From Pseudoxanthomonas sp. GM95 (lineage in GTDB: Bacteria > Pseudomonadota > Gammaproteobacteria > Xanthomonadales > Xanthomonadaceae): 64,000 bases of DNA. The notes beneath the pieces were generated by a model, which ran no database searches, had not been told where the DNA came from, and saw only the letters and a program-made list of their open reading frames with translations. Positions 32,211-43,864 of the stretch are shown here, one piece after another. The DNA is taken from contig NZ_FOAX01000001.1 in assembly GCF_900109775.1 (NCBI RefSeq), positions 868,001 through 932,000 of the forward strand. The letters run 5' to 3'. The translations under genes were made by a program, and so were the position numbers. The number at the start of each line of letters is the position of its first letter. The first letter of the stretch is position 1.

Positions 32211-32419
32211 GGGGGTGCGATCTACGGGTGGGGATCGACAAGGATGTGCTGCGGGCGGCGGCGGCGCAAACCGCAGATCTGACGCGTCCTCGCCAGCCTG
32301 GCCGCAGGATCGCAACGAAAAAATGACCGCACTGTCAGTTTGAGCGATGTGTAACGGGGAAGAAACCTTCCGGAAATACCGTGCCGACCCATTCTTTACA
32401 TGTCTGGGGAAGCTGCACC

Positions 32420-35002
32420 GTGTTGAATCGCCACCGCCTTGCCACTGCCGTGTCCATGACACTGGCCGTGATGGTTGCCTCGCCTGCCTTTGCTGCCGAC
32501 ATCGACGTCGCGGCCAACAACGTCAGCATCGCGGAAGGATCCACAGCGGCTGCCGCGGCAGCGCCGGATGCGACCACGCTGGATCGGCTGGTGGTGCGCC
32601 CGCAGCTGGAAGCGCAGGTGCGCGCGATCGACCTGAAGCGCGATTCCAACGCGATCCTCGATGCGGTCGCCGCCGATGACGTGGGCGACTATCCGGACCA
32701 GAACGTGGCCGAGTCGGTCTCGCGCCTGCCGGGCGTGAGCGTCACCCGCGACCAGGGCGAAGGCCGCTACGTGGTCGTGCGCGGCCTGGACGCGGCGCTC
32801 AACAGCGTCACCGTCGATGGCCTGTCGATCGGCACGCCGGAAAGCGACAACCGTTCCACGCCGCTGGACCTGATCCCGTCCGAATCGACCGAGCGTCTGA
32901 AGGTCGTGAAGTCGCCGACCCCGGACATGCCGGGCGATTCCATCGGCGGCGCGATCGAGATCGAATCGGCTTCGGCCTTCGATCGCGACGGCCGCAGCAT
33001 CCGCGCCAAGGTCGAAGCCAACCACCAGGACCTGAGCGGCAACACCAGCCCGAAGGGCTCGTTCAACTACAGCGACCTGTTCGCCGACAACACCTTCGGC
33101 GTGGCCTTCGGCATCAACTACCAGGACCGCAAGTTCGAGTCGGACAACACCGAAGGCGAGTACGACGAACTCGACAACGGCGACATGTTCATGATCCAGC
33201 AGCAGCGCCGCAAGTATTACGTCGAGCGCAAGCGCATCGGTGCCAACCTCAACCTCGACTGGCATCCCAACGAAGACAGCAAGTACTACCTGCGCACGCT
33301 GTACAGCGACTACCAGGACGCCGAAACCCGGCAGAACACCGTCATCGATTTCGACGCCGGCGACGTGGTTGCCAATGGCGACGGCACCTACTCGGCGCCG
33401 GTGGATGATCTGGGCAAGCGCGTGCGCTATCGCACCAAGAAGCAGAACGCCGAGGCGGTGAGCTTCGGCGGCGAGAACCGCCTGCCCGATACGGTCCTCG
33501 ACTACCAGGTCGGCTACAGCAAGACCGAGGAGCGCGTGAATGACGAGATGGAAGCGCGCTTCAAGCTGGCCAGCAGCGTGCGCCGCGGCCTGACCGCGAC
33601 CATCGACCAGAACACCGGCATGCCGGACATCGACTTCTCCAACGACAGCTGGGAAGCCAACGACAACTACGCGTTCAACAAGTTCGTGCTGTCGCCGGGC
33701 AAGACCGACGACAAGGAATTCAGCGCCAAGGTCAACGTGCGCTTCGACGGCGAGAACTCCAGCTACAAGATGGGCCTGCTGGGCCGCTTCCGCGACCGCA
33801 ACGTCGACAAGAACGAGACCGAGCTGTCCGAAGGCCCGGACATCGACCTGGCCGACTGGACCGTGTCGCCGCCTTCGCATCGCCACAACAGCCTGGGCCA
33901 GGCGCTGAGCTCCTCGGCCATGCGCGATTACTGGAACCAGTTCGGCAGCGAGTACAGCGCCGATGAAGGCGACACCGCGACCAATGCCATCGCCGCGCTG
34001 GCCGAGGACTACGCCGCCAAGGAAGACATCCTGGCCGCGTACATGATGGGCACCTGGGATATCGGTGCGCTGCGCGTGATCGCCGGCGTGCGTGCGGAAA
34101 ACACCAGCTTCTCCGCCACCGGCAACAGCATCGACGTCGAAGACGACGAGACCTTCAGCGTCACCCAGATCAAGGCGCACAGCAGCTACACCAACGTCCT
34201 GCCGGGCCTGCACGTGCGCTGGGATGGCGGCGATGGCTGGGCGCTGCGCGCCGCGCTGAACAAGACCGTCTCGCGTCCGGGCTTCGGCCAGATCGCGCCG
34301 CACGCGACGATCAACAATGACGACGAAGAAGTCGAACTGGGCAATCCGAACCTGGATCCCTACGAGTCGACCAACCTGGACTTCTCGTTCGAGAAGTACC
34401 TGGGTGAGAGCGGCATCGTCTCGCTGGGCGTGTTCCGCAAGTGGATCGATGGCTACATCGTCGACACGGTGAGCAACAACAATCCGGACTACGCCGGTTA
34501 CGACGTGACCAGTGCCATCAACGGCGACAAGGCCAAGGTGATGGGCGCGGAGTTCAACTACCAGCAGAACCTGGACTTCCTGCCCGCGGGCTGGAACGGC
34601 CTGCTGGTCGGCGCCAGCGGCACCTGGCTGGATACCGATTTCGATCCGGGCATTGAAGATCGCGCCAGCGACAGCTTCGACCTGCCGCGTGCTTCTAAGC
34701 ACGTCTACAGCGGCTACCTGGGCTATGAGAAGGCTGGCCTGTCGGTGCGCGTGTCGGCGGTGTATCGCAGCGAGTACCTGGACGAGCTGGGTGACGGCAA
34801 GGCCTACGACATCTACGTGGCGCCCAACACCCAGCTGGACTTCGGCCTGAGCTACCAGATCACCAACAACGTCGAGCTGTACTTCGACGCGTCCAACCTG
34901 CTGGACAAGCCGCTGGAGCGTTACCAGGGCGACAGCGCGCACACCCAGCAGTACGAGGAATACGGCCGCACCTACGCCGCCGGCATCAAGGTGAAGCTGT
35001 AA
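32420..35002 (+). CDS. TonB-dependent receptor (probably phosphate-ester uptake)
   Basis: An outer-membrane receptor of 860 residues. Residues 1-26 form a signal peptide ending AFAAD. The plug domain has [40 protein letters not shown] and [17 protein letters not shown], typical of the Xanthomonas/Caulobacter-type receptor family; the barrel ends in [13 protein letters not shown], closing on a hydrophobic residue. The start is probably GTG at 32420, with GGGGAA upstream. The stop overlaps the phytase start, so the substrate is likely phytate or a product; that is inference from context. Confidence 0.92.
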   Translation: MLNRHRLATAVSMTLAVMVASPAFAADIDVAANNVSIAEGSTAAAAAAPDATTLDRLVVRPQLEAQVRAIDLKRDSNAILDAVAADDVGDYPDQNVAESVSRLPGVSVTRDQGEGRYVVVRGLDAALNSVTVDGLSIGTPESDNRSTPLDLIPSESTERLKVVKSPTPDMPGDSIGGAIEIESASAFDRDGRSIRAKVEANHQDLSGNTSPKGSFNYSDLFADNTFGVAFGINYQDRKFESDNTEGEYDELDNGDMFMIQQQRRKYYVERKRIGANLNLDWHPNEDSKYYLRTLYSDYQDAETRQNTVIDFDAGDVVANGDGTYSAPVDDLGKRVRYRTKKQNAEAVSFGGENRLPDTVLDYQVGYSKTEERVNDEMEARFKLASSVRRGLTATIDQNTGMPDIDFSNDSWEANDNYAFNKFVLSPGKTDDKEFSAKVNVRFDGENSSYKMGLLGRFRDRNVDKNETELSEGPDIDLADWTVSPPSHRHNSLGQALSSSAMRDYWNQFGSEYSADEGDTATNAIAALAEDYAAKEDILAAYMMGTWDIGALRVIAGVRAENTSFSATGNSIDVEDDETFSVTQIKAHSSYTNVLPGLHVRWDGGDGWALRAALNKTVSRPGFGQIAPHATINNDDEEVELGNPNLDPYESTNLDFSFEKYLGESGIVSLGVFRKWIDGYIVDTVSNNNPDYAGYDVTSAINGDKAKVMGAEFNYQQNLDFLPAGWNGLLVGASGTWLDTDFDPGIEDRASDSFDLPRASKHVYSGYLGYEKAGLSVRVSAVYRSEYLDELGDGKAYDIYVAPNTQLDFGLSYQITNNVELYFDASNLLDKPLERYQGDSAHTQQYEEYGRTYAAGIKVKL

Positions 35003-36174
35003 TGCGCGCCGCTCCGATGACGCGCGGCGCCGCCGCGCTCGGGTTGGCATGCCTGGTCCTGGCTGGCTGCAACAAGCCGGCCGAACCGGCGCCTGCGCCT
35101 TCCGCACCTGCCGCCGTAGCCACCAATGCGGACCGCGAGCCGGACGAGGCGGGCAAGGGCGATCCGATGCTGGCCACGTCCAACGTGGCCCATCAGGTGG
35201 TGGCGGAAACCTTTGTCACCGCGTCCACGCCGGAAGACAACCTGGATTCGCCGGCCAGCTGGATCACGCCCGATGGCCAGCGCTGGGTCATCACCACCGC
35301 CAAGAAGTCCGGCGAGCTGGTGGTGTTCGACGGCGACACCGGCCAGCGCCTGCGCACGGTCGGCGGCAAGGGCGCCGCGCCGGGGCAGATGGATCGTCCC
35401 AATGGCATCGCGGTGGTGGGCAATCTCGCGTTGGTGGTCGAGCGCGACAACCATCGCGTGCAGGCATTCTCGCTGCCGGACTTCAAGTCCGCGGCCGTGT
35501 TCGGCGCCGACGACCTGAAGAAGCCCTACGGCCTGTGGGCGCATGAAAAGGACGGCGGCATCGAGGTCATCGTCAGCGACAACTACATGCTGGGTGCGGA
35601 TGAGGAAACCGTGCCGCCGCTGGCCGACTTGAACCAGCGTTTCCGCCGCTACCAGCTGACCAAGGCGGGCGATGCCTGGACCGCCACGCTGGCCCAGACC
35701 TTCGGCGACACCAGCGAAGCCGGTGCGATCCGCATCGCCGAATCGGTGTACGGCGATGCCGACAACGATCGCCTGATGCTGGCCGAGGAAGACATGGCCA
35801 CCGGCACGCGTTTGCGCGAGTACGGCCTGGCCGATGGTCAATACCGCGGCCGCGATGTTGGCGCGGACCTGTACAAGGCCCAGGCCGAAGGCATCGCGCT
35901 GCTGGCCTGCACCGATGGCAGCGGCTACTGGATCGGCACGGACCAGTTCAAGGACCGCAGCGTGTTCCAGGTGTTCGACCGCAAGACGCTGCAGCCGGTC
36001 GGCGCGTTCGCCGGCAAGGTCACAGCCAACACCGATGGCGTGTGGATGGATGCGCACGGCGACGCGCGTTTCCCGCAGGGCGTGTTCTACGCGCTGCATG
36101 ATGACCAGGCCGTGGCGGCGTTCGACTGGCGCGACATCGCCAGCGCGCTGAAGCTGCCGGAGTGCAAACGTTGA
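35002..36174 (+). CDS. Beta-propeller phytase-like lipoprotein
   Basis: A 390-residue lipoprotein with lipobox LVLAGC at Cys23, then a Pro/Ala linker. The body matches the beta-propeller phytase (alkaline, calcium-dependent) family: ASWITPDGQRWVITTAKKSG, NGIAVVGNLALVVERDNHRVQ, YKAQAEGIALLACTDGSG with YWIGTDQFKDRSVFQVFDR, and GVFYALHDDQAVAAFDWRDI. Such enzymes remove phosphates from phytate. It starts on the receptor's stop codon (TAATG) and overlaps the next phosphatase. Some metal-site residues of Bacillus enzymes are not obvious, so a related phosphodiesterase is possible. Confidence 0.87.
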   Translation: MRAAPMTRGAAALGLACLVLAGCNKPAEPAPAPSAPAAVATNADREPDEAGKGDPMLATSNVAHQVVAETFVTASTPEDNLDSPASWITPDGQRWVITTAKKSGELVVFDGDTGQRLRTVGGKGAAPGQMDRPNGIAVVGNLALVVERDNHRVQAFSLPDFKSAAVFGADDLKKPYGLWAHEKDGGIEVIVSDNYMLGADEETVPPLADLNQRFRRYQLTKAGDAWTATLAQTFGDTSEAGAIRIAESVYGDADNDRLMLAEEDMATGTRLREYGLADGQYRGRDVGADLYKAQAEGIALLACTDGSGYWIGTDQFKDRSVFQVFDRKTLQPVGAFAGKVTANTDGVWMDAHGDARFPQGVFYALHDDQAVAAFDWRDIASALKLPECKR

Positions 36175-37568
36175 TCGCGGCCGCACGGTCACGGACGACA
36201 GCCCTCACCCTGATGCTCGTCGCCGGCTTTGCCGGCGCGGGCATCGCGTCAGCCAAGGACAAGGCAGGCAAAGCAGAGCCCAACACCCAGGTGCCGATGG
36301 GTAGCACGCACTATGCGGCCACCGGATTTCCGGACCGCATCGTCGCTTCGCCGGGGCAGGATGCGGCGACGGCGTTCGCCGTGGCCTGGCGCACCGACGC
36401 CAGCGTCTCGCAGCCGGTGCTGGAGCTGGTGTTGGCCGGCGATTCGCCCGATGTCGGCACGCCGCGCGTGCTGCGTGCGACGACCACGCCGTTGCAGAGC
36501 GAAAACGGTGTCTCGCACCACCATCGCGTGGACGTCGATGGCCTCAAGCCCGATACGTTGTATGCCTACCGCGTGCAGGGCAAGGACACCTGGGGGGCGT
36601 GGAATCACTTCCGCACCGCCGCCAGTGCCGATACGCCGCTGACCCTGCTGTACTTCGGCGATACGCAGAACAAGAACTTGAGCCTGGTTTCGCGCGTGAT
36701 CCGCCAGGCCTGGCGCACCACGCCCGATGCGCGTCTTGCGTTGTTTGCCGGTGACCTGGTCAGCGGTGGCGATGGCCAGGACGACAGCGAGTGGGCCGAG
36801 TGGTTCGAAGCGGGCAACTGGATGCTGCAGGGCACGGCGATCGCGCCGGCGCCGGGCAACCACGAGTACCGCGAGGAGTTCGAGGACACCCCGCAGGAAC
36901 ACCGCGTGCTGGGCAACCATTGGCCAGTGACCTTCGCCCTGCCGAAGAACGGCCCGTCGGAAACGGCCAAGACCACCTACTGGTTCGATTACCAGAACGT
37001 GCGCGTGGCGGTGATCGACGGCACATCGGCACTGGACCTGGGTACCGGTGAAGCGCAAGCGAAGTGGCTGGACAAGGTGCTGTCGGAGAACACGCGGCCG
37101 TGGTCGATCGTGCTGATCCATCAGCCGTTCTATTCGCCGCGCGCCGAGCGCGACAACGTCAAGCTGGTCGAGCAGGTGCTGCCGGTGATCCGCAAGCACA
37201 AGGTCGATCTGGTGCTGCAGGGCCACGACCACACCTACGGCCGTCGCGGCGATGCCGACAACACCATCACCCCGGTGTTCATCGTCTCGGTCGCGGGGCC
37301 GAAGCAATACCGCCTGTCCGACTACGCGCGCAAGACCATGAAGCCGGTCGGCGAGGACACCCAGCTCTACCAGGTGCTGCACCTGGACGCGCAAAAACTG
37401 ACCTACGAATCGCGCACCGCCACCGGCCGCCTGTACGACAAGTTCGACCTGGTCCGCGACGCCAATGGCGACAAGCGCGTGGTCGAACACGCCGAAGGCC
37501 GTATCGCCCCGCGCGATTGCGCGCGGTCGGTCTCGCCCAAGGGGCGCGAGGACCGCTGCTGGGAATGA
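36171..37568 (+). CDS. Purple-acid-phosphatase-like metallophosphoesterase
   Basis: An exported phosphatase of about 465 residues: signal peptide to about residue 30 (ending IASA), an N-terminal fibronectin-like domain (VAWRTDASVSQPVLELV) and a calcineurin-type domain with all five blocks: YFGDTQ, AGDLVSGGDGQDD, PGNHEYREE, VLIHQPFYSP and LQGHDHTYGRRGD. The layout is that of purple acid phosphatases. The TTG at 36171 overlaps the phytase stop (TTGA) and has GGAG 8 bases upstream; a GTG at 36162 is the alternative. It is the third gene of the receptor-phytase operon and probably dephosphorylates released inositol phosphates. Confidence 0.9.
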   Translation: MIAAARSRTTALTLMLVAGFAGAGIASAKDKAGKAEPNTQVPMGSTHYAATGFPDRIVASPGQDAATAFAVAWRTDASVSQPVLELVLAGDSPDVGTPRVLRATTTPLQSENGVSHHHRVDVDGLKPDTLYAYRVQGKDTWGAWNHFRTAASADTPLTLLYFGDTQNKNLSLVSRVIRQAWRTTPDARLALFAGDLVSGGDGQDDSEWAEWFEAGNWMLQGTAIAPAPGNHEYREEFEDTPQEHRVLGNHWPVTFALPKNGPSETAKTTYWFDYQNVRVAVIDGTSALDLGTGEAQAKWLDKVLSENTRPWSIVLIHQPFYSPRAERDNVKLVEQVLPVIRKHKVDLVLQGHDHTYGRRGDADNTITPVFIVSVAGPKQYRLSDYARKTMKPVGEDTQLYQVLHLDAQKLTYESRTATGRLYDKFDLVRDANGDKRVVEHAEGRIAPRDCARSVSPKGREDRCWE

Positions 37569-37616
37569 GGTGATGGGCTTGGGGCGAGTGCCCCGGGCCC
37601 GAACTTCTCGCGTTGT

Positions 37617-37710
37617 TGTGGGGGCCGCTTCAGCGGCGATGAGGCTTTCAGGTTTGAGGTAAAGCCCCATCGCCGCTGATGGCCCGAGGCCACGTCGAGC
37701 GGCTCCCACA
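37617..37710. repeat. REP family A, copy 3
   Basis: TGTGGGGGCCGCTTCAGCGG, CGATGAGGCTTTC, then CCCATCGCCGCTGATGGCCC and GAGCGGCTCCCACA. The right arm carries a 15-base insertion (GGCCCGAGGCCACGT) that also occurs in copy 5. Confidence 0.8.
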
Positions 37711-37765
37711 CCATCCCTTCGCTTCGCAACACCACTGTCTCCAAATTCGCTCCAAAGGAACCGCC

Positions 37766-38380
37766 ATGCGCCTCCGTTTTGCCTTCTGCGCCGCCCTGGC
37801 GCTTGCCGCCGCACCAACCCTGGTCGGCGCCGCCGACTTCATCCGCAACCCGCTGCACGCGCCGCAGCCCAAGAAATCGCCGGAAGAAGCCACCGTGCTG
37901 GTCGAAATCCCGGCCGGCAGCTTCACCAAGTACGAGACCAATGAGGACGGCCTGATCTTCGTCGACCGCTTCCAGTCAATGCCGGTCGCGTACCCGGCCA
38001 ACTACGGCTCGATGCCCAGCACCCTGGCCGGCGACGGCGATCCGCTGGACGCGCTGGTGCTGACCCGCGAGCCGCTGCATCCGGGCGTGCTGATCAACTT
38101 CCGCCCGATCGGCGTGCTGCGCATGATCGACAAGGGCGAGCACGACGAGAAGATCATCGGCGTGCCGACCGACAAGATCGACCCGACCTACGCCAATATC
38201 CGCGCCCTGGCCGACCTGCCGGAAATCGAGAAGCAGCGCATCGAGGCGTTCTTCCGCATCTACAAGGACCTGCCAGCCGGGCGCAACACCGTCGAGTTGA
38301 ACGGCTGGGGCGATGCGGCCGAGGCCAAGGCCCTGATCGGCACGGCGGTCTCGCGCTTCGGCGCCAAGAAGGCGCCCTGA
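37766..38380 (+). CDS. ppa: Exported inorganic pyrophosphatase (family I)
   Basis: A soluble-type pyrophosphatase of 204 residues carrying a signal peptide (MRLRFAFCAALALAAAPTLVGAA), so it acts in the periplasm or outside rather than in the cytoplasm. Catalytic blocks are intact: VEIPAGSFTKYE, FQSMPVAYPANYG, the signature DGDPLDALV with three Asp, and DKGEHDEKIIGVP. It lies 198 bases behind the phytase-phosphatase operon, separated by a REP element. An extracellular role in phosphate scavenging is an inference; the cell presumably has a second, cytoplasmic enzyme elsewhere. Confidence 0.93.
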   Translation: MRLRFAFCAALALAAAPTLVGAADFIRNPLHAPQPKKSPEEATVLVEIPAGSFTKYETNEDGLIFVDRFQSMPVAYPANYGSMPSTLAGDGDPLDALVLTREPLHPGVLINFRPIGVLRMIDKGEHDEKIIGVPTDKIDPTYANIRALADLPEIEKQRIEAFFRIYKDLPAGRNTVELNGWGDAAEAKALIGTAVSRFGAKKAP

Positions 38381-38402
38381 GGCGCTAAATCGGCGGCCGG
38401 TA

Positions 38403-38418
38403 TGTGACGTGCATCACG
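38403..38418. promoter_or_regulatory. Clp/CRP-type binding site
   Basis: TGTGA-CGTGCA-TCACG matches the TGTGA-N6-TCACA consensus in nine of ten positions. It lies 35 bases before the ATG of the glycosyltransferase, where a CRP-like regulator (Clp in Xanthomonadaceae) could act. Confidence 0.6.
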
Positions 38419-38452
38419 TTGATTGCGGTGGGAGGACGACACTCCCGCCGCC

Positions 38453-39172
38453 ATGGACGCTTTGATGATTCCCGCCGTGTTCCACCTCACCGCCCCGACC
38501 AAGCAACTGCAATGGGAAGAACGCCGGGTGCGCGCGCGCCTGCACCGGCTGCTGCATGGCTGGGAAGGCTTTCTCTGGGATGATGCGGACAACGCCGCGC
38601 TGATCCGCTCGACCTTCCCGCAGTTCGCCGACCGCTACGACGCCATCCAGTTCGGCGTGCTCAAGGCCGATATCGCCCGTTGCGCCTATCTGCACGCATA
38701 CGGCGGGTTCTATTTCGACACCGACTACAAGCTGCTGCGCAACCTGGACCGCACGCTGCTGGTCCAGCCTTGCGTGCTGCCGGTGGAGGAGGGGCGCCCG
38801 GGCAGCGCCGATTTCAAGATCGGCAATGCGGTGCTGGGCTCGGAAGCCGGGCATCCGTTCTGGGGCGACTTCATCGAGCACGTGTTCACCCAGCACGCAC
38901 CGGAAACGCTGACCGATCACCGGCGCATCCCGCATGTGTCCGGGCCCTCGGGCATGACCGATTTCTACCTGGCCAATGCCTGGCGCTATCGCGACCTGCA
39001 TTTCCCGCCGCGCGATCATTTCCACCCGGACCGGACCTGGTTCGGGCTGGGTCATCTGGGCGGCAAGGAGGCGGTGGGTTCGCACCTGTGCTGGGCCTCG
39101 TGGCGTGGCAAGACACCGCGCCGGGCGGTCACCAACTTCCTGCGTCGCAAGCTGACGGCTGCGCCGATCTGA
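38453..39172 (+). CDS. GT32-family glycosyltransferase (OCH1-like)
   Basis: A 239-residue cytoplasmic glycosyltransferase with the DXD sugar-binding block: DIARCAYLHAYGGFYFDTDYK, where DTD holds the metal and nucleotide sugar. The N-terminus IPAVFHLTAPTK and the late HVSGPSGMTDFYLANAW fit the family. The acceptor is unknown; cell-surface polysaccharide or protein glycosylation are candidates. The start could also be 38465. A Clp-type site upstream hints at control together with extracellular polysaccharide. Confidence 0.85.
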   Translation: MDALMIPAVFHLTAPTKQLQWEERRVRARLHRLLHGWEGFLWDDADNAALIRSTFPQFADRYDAIQFGVLKADIARCAYLHAYGGFYFDTDYKLLRNLDRTLLVQPCVLPVEEGRPGSADFKIGNAVLGSEAGHPFWGDFIEHVFTQHAPETLTDHRRIPHVSGPSGMTDFYLANAWRYRDLHFPPRDHFHPDRTWFGLGHLGGKEAVGSHLCWASWRGKTPRRAVTNFLRRKLTAAPI

Positions 39173-39196
39173 GTCACACCGCATCGCGGCAAAAAG

Positions 39197-39219
39197 AAGG
39201 CCCGCTTGCGCGGGCCTTT
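39197..39219. terminator. Bidirectional terminator
   Basis: The AAGGCCCGC/GCGGGCCTT stem with TTGC loop lies between the convergent glycosyltransferase and aminotransferase genes; A-rich sequence on the left serves the minus strand. Confidence 0.8.
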
Positions 39220-39242
39220 CGCATTCCGTTGCGACGTTCGGA

Positions 39243-40739
39243 TCAGGCCGCGGCGGCCTGGGCCTGGCGCGGACCTTCGCGCAGGGCCTGGCCGACCATC
39301 GACACCAGCAGGTCCAGCTCGGCCTCGTCCAGGTTGAAGTGCGGGGTGAAGCGCAGCGAGTTGGCGCCGCCGTGGATCACGTTGAGGCCGCGCTCGCGCA
39401 GCCATTCCTCGGTCGAGCCGGCGCCATAGCACTTGAACTGCGGCGCCAGTTCGCACGAGAACAGCAGGCCGGTGCCCTGCACGTTGGTGATCAGGCCGCC
39501 GAGTTCGCTCTTGAGCTTTTCCAGCTTGGCCACGGCCTGCGCGCCACGGGTGCGGATGTTGGCGCGCACGGCCGGAGTGAGCAGGGCCAGGGTGGCGCAG
39601 GCCACGTCCAGTGCACGCGGGTTGCTGGTCATGGTGTTGCCGTAGATGCCCTTGCGGTACAGCTGTGCGGCGTGATCGGTCACGGCCAGCACCGACAGCG
39701 GGTACTGGGCGGCGTTGAGCGCCTTGGAATAGGTCTCCATGTCCGGCGCGTCCAGGCCTTCGAAGCCCGGGTAATCGACCACCGACAGCACGCCGTGCGC
39801 GCGCAGGCCGGCCTGGATGGAGTCGACCAGCAGCAGGCTGCCGTGGGCGCGGGTGAGTTCGCGCGCGGCGGCGTAGAAGGCCGGAGGCAGCGAGCGGCCC
39901 GGGTCGCCTTCGCCCATGACCGGCTCCAGGAAGATCGCCTCGATGAACCAGCCCTTGTCTTGCGCATCGGCGAAGACCTTGCGCAGCGCGGCCTCGTCGT
40001 ACGGGGCCACGGCGATCACCGAATCCTCGCCGCGGTAGCTGGCCAGATGCTGCTGGTAGGCCTTGCGCGAGGAGTCCGAATACAGGCCCGGACGGTCGGT
40101 GCGGCCGTGGAAGCTGCCCTTGACCACCACGCGCTTGATCGTGCGGCCTGCATGGCGCGCGCCCGGGTCGGTCATCAGCTTGGTGTTGACGTCGGCGATG
40201 CGCGTGGCCAGGCCGACCGACTCGGAGCCGGAGTTCAGGCACAGGAATTTGGTGAACGGGCAGCCGCCACGCGTGTGGCCGATCTCGGCGCGCAGGACGC
40301 GCTCGAAGCGCAGCTGCGACAGGCTGGGGGTCATGATGTTGGCCATCGCCTGCGGCTTGGCCATCGCTTCCAGCACTGACTGCGGCGTGTGGCCGAAGCC
40401 GATCATCCCGTAGCCGCCGGCGTCGAACAGCACCGCGCCCTTCAGCGTCACCAGCCACGGGCCGCAGGCGGCCAGGGCGACGTAGGGGTTGATGGCGTCA
40501 TCGGCGTAGAAGTTGACGTAGCCGGCCTGCAGCGCGTGCACCTGCTGGGCTTCGTCCAGGTCCAGCAGCTCGGCAAATTCGGCCTGCAGTTCGGCGAACT
40601 GCGCCGAAGCCGCGGCGATGGCCTGGACCAGGTCCGGATGGCCGACGGCCAGGCGCGTGACGGTGGCATCGTCCAGGCCGGTGGTCTGGCGGGCGCCGGC
40701 GCGGGCGCGCAGCGGGGCGAGGGGGGCGGTCACGGACAT
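39243..40739 (-). CDS. Class III PLP-dependent aminotransferase
   Basis: A 498-residue PLP enzyme. Fold-type I, class III signatures are visible: CLNSGSESVGLATRIA, KGSFHGRTDRPG, AIFLEPVMGEGDPG, LLLVDSIQAGLRAHG (the PLP-Asp motif; most relatives have DEVQ-type residues where this has DSIQ), METYSKALNAAQYPLSVLAV with the Lys that binds PLP, and a C-terminal NSLRFTPHFNL. The N-terminal 60 residues are an extension. The substrate is unclear; lysine or ornithine-type omega-aminotransferases are candidates. Start at 40739 with AAGGAG. The divergent Lrp gene is its likely regulator. Confidence 0.88.
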   Translation of the reverse strand: MSVTAPLAPLRARAGARQTTGLDDATVTRLAVGHPDLVQAIAAASAQFAELQAEFAELLDLDEAQQVHALQAGYVNFYADDAINPYVALAACGPWLVTLKGAVLFDAGGYGMIGFGHTPQSVLEAMAKPQAMANIMTPSLSQLRFERVLRAEIGHTRGGCPFTKFLCLNSGSESVGLATRIADVNTKLMTDPGARHAGRTIKRVVVKGSFHGRTDRPGLYSDSSRKAYQQHLASYRGEDSVIAVAPYDEAALRKVFADAQDKGWFIEAIFLEPVMGEGDPGRSLPPAFYAAARELTRAHGSLLLVDSIQAGLRAHGVLSVVDYPGFEGLDAPDMETYSKALNAAQYPLSVLAVTDHAAQLYRKGIYGNTMTSNPRALDVACATLALLTPAVRANIRTRGAQAVAKLEKLKSELGGLITNVQGTGLLFSCELAPQFKCYGAGSTEEWLRERGLNVIHGGANSLRFTPHFNLDEAELDLLVSMVGQALREGPRQAQAAAA

Positions 40740-40909
40740 GGCGGTCTCCTTCGAAAAAACAACGGGCATTGGGCTGGCACGCACGGTGGCGGCGACGCCA
40801 CGGAACGCCGGGCGCAGCCCATTATCGGGAAAGCGACTCGTCGTTTGGCAGGGCCGATCCGCTCAATCGCATGGTAGATTTCGGCAAAACGACGATGAGG
40901 TTGGTGGAA

Positions 40910-41341
40910 ATGAAGGTCTCGGCCGCAGATCAGCTGCTGCTTTCGGTCCTGCGCGAGAACGCGCGGGCCTCCATCGCTGATATCGCCCGCAAGCTGGGCC
41001 TGTCGCGCACCACCGTGCAGAGCCGGATCGAGCGCCTGGAACGGCAGGGCGTGATCAGTGGCTACACCGTGCGCCTGGCCGACGAGGTCGAGCACGGCCA
41101 CATCCGCGCCCATATCATGATCACCGTGCGGCCCAAGCAGATGCTGGCCGTGACCAAGGCGCTGCGCGGCATGCCCGAGGTGCGGGTGCTGCATTCGGTC
41201 AGCGGCGCCTACGACCTGATCGCCATCGGCGCGGTGCCCACCGTGGGCGATATGGACGTGCTGACCGACCAGATTGGCGTGATCGAAGGCGTCGAGCGCA
41301 CCACCTCGTCGATCATTTTGTCGACCAAGTTCGAGCGCTAG
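40910..41341 (+). CDS. Lrp/AsnC family transcriptional regulator
   Basis: A 143-residue feast/famine regulator. The N-terminal helix-turn-helix covers about residues 7-50 (LSVLRENARASIADIARKLG, LSRTTVQSRIERLE), and the C-terminal RAM domain has HIMITVRPKQMLAVTKALR, VSGAYDLIAIG and the end SSIILSTKFER. I chose the ATG at 40910, with GAGG nine bases before it; 40871 and 40895 are alternatives. It is divergent from the aminotransferase across 170 bases and probably senses its amino-acid substrate. Confidence 0.92.
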   Translation: MKVSAADQLLLSVLRENARASIADIARKLGLSRTTVQSRIERLERQGVISGYTVRLADEVEHGHIRAHIMITVRPKQMLAVTKALRGMPEVRVLHSVSGAYDLIAIGAVPTVGDMDVLTDQIGVIEGVERTTSSIILSTKFER

Positions 41342-41349
41342 CAGTGGCT

Positions 41350-41420
41350 TTGTGGGAGCCGCTTCAGCGGCGATGGGCTTCCCCGGTAAAGCGCCATCGC
41401 CGCTGAAGCGGCTCCCACAA
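41350..41420. repeat. REP family A, copy 4
   Basis: The most symmetric copy: TTGTGGGAGCCGCTTCAGCG and its near-perfect complement CGCTGAAGCGGCTCCCACAA, with CGATGGGCTT/AGCGCCATCG inside. It starts nine bases after the Lrp stop, so it may serve as its terminator. Confidence 0.88.
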
Positions 41421-41509
41421 GGACGACGGGGTTCCCCGCAACCCGCCAGCCGGAACAGCCCCGGCCCGCACCGCCTACAATATGCGGCTCCCTTGCTTGC
41501 GCCGCCGCC

Positions 41510-43695
<2,186 letters not shown>

Positions 43696-43864
43696 CTGGA
43701 TTGTCACCGCATGCGCAACGGAACCTTTGCCGCTGAAGGCGGTCGGAAGACGGCAGGATGCGGGGAAATCCAGGATTTGATCGTCGGCGCGGCCCCAAGC
43801 CACGCCTGCGCGACCCCGTGGCATAATTCGCGGCTGCTTTCGGCCCACCAATGGACCCAGATAC

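Noticed and set aside
32332..32350. Pho-box half site CTGTCAG upstream of the TonB receptor
   Set aside because: The second half site at 11-base spacing does not match, so PhoB control is not supported by this sequence alone.
32396..35107. Very long open frame (about 900 codons) on the minus strand opposite the TonB receptor
   Set aside because: It is the antisense shadow of a GC-rich gene: its composition is His/Val/Gln/Arg-biased, it has no domain, and the opposite strand encodes an unambiguous receptor.
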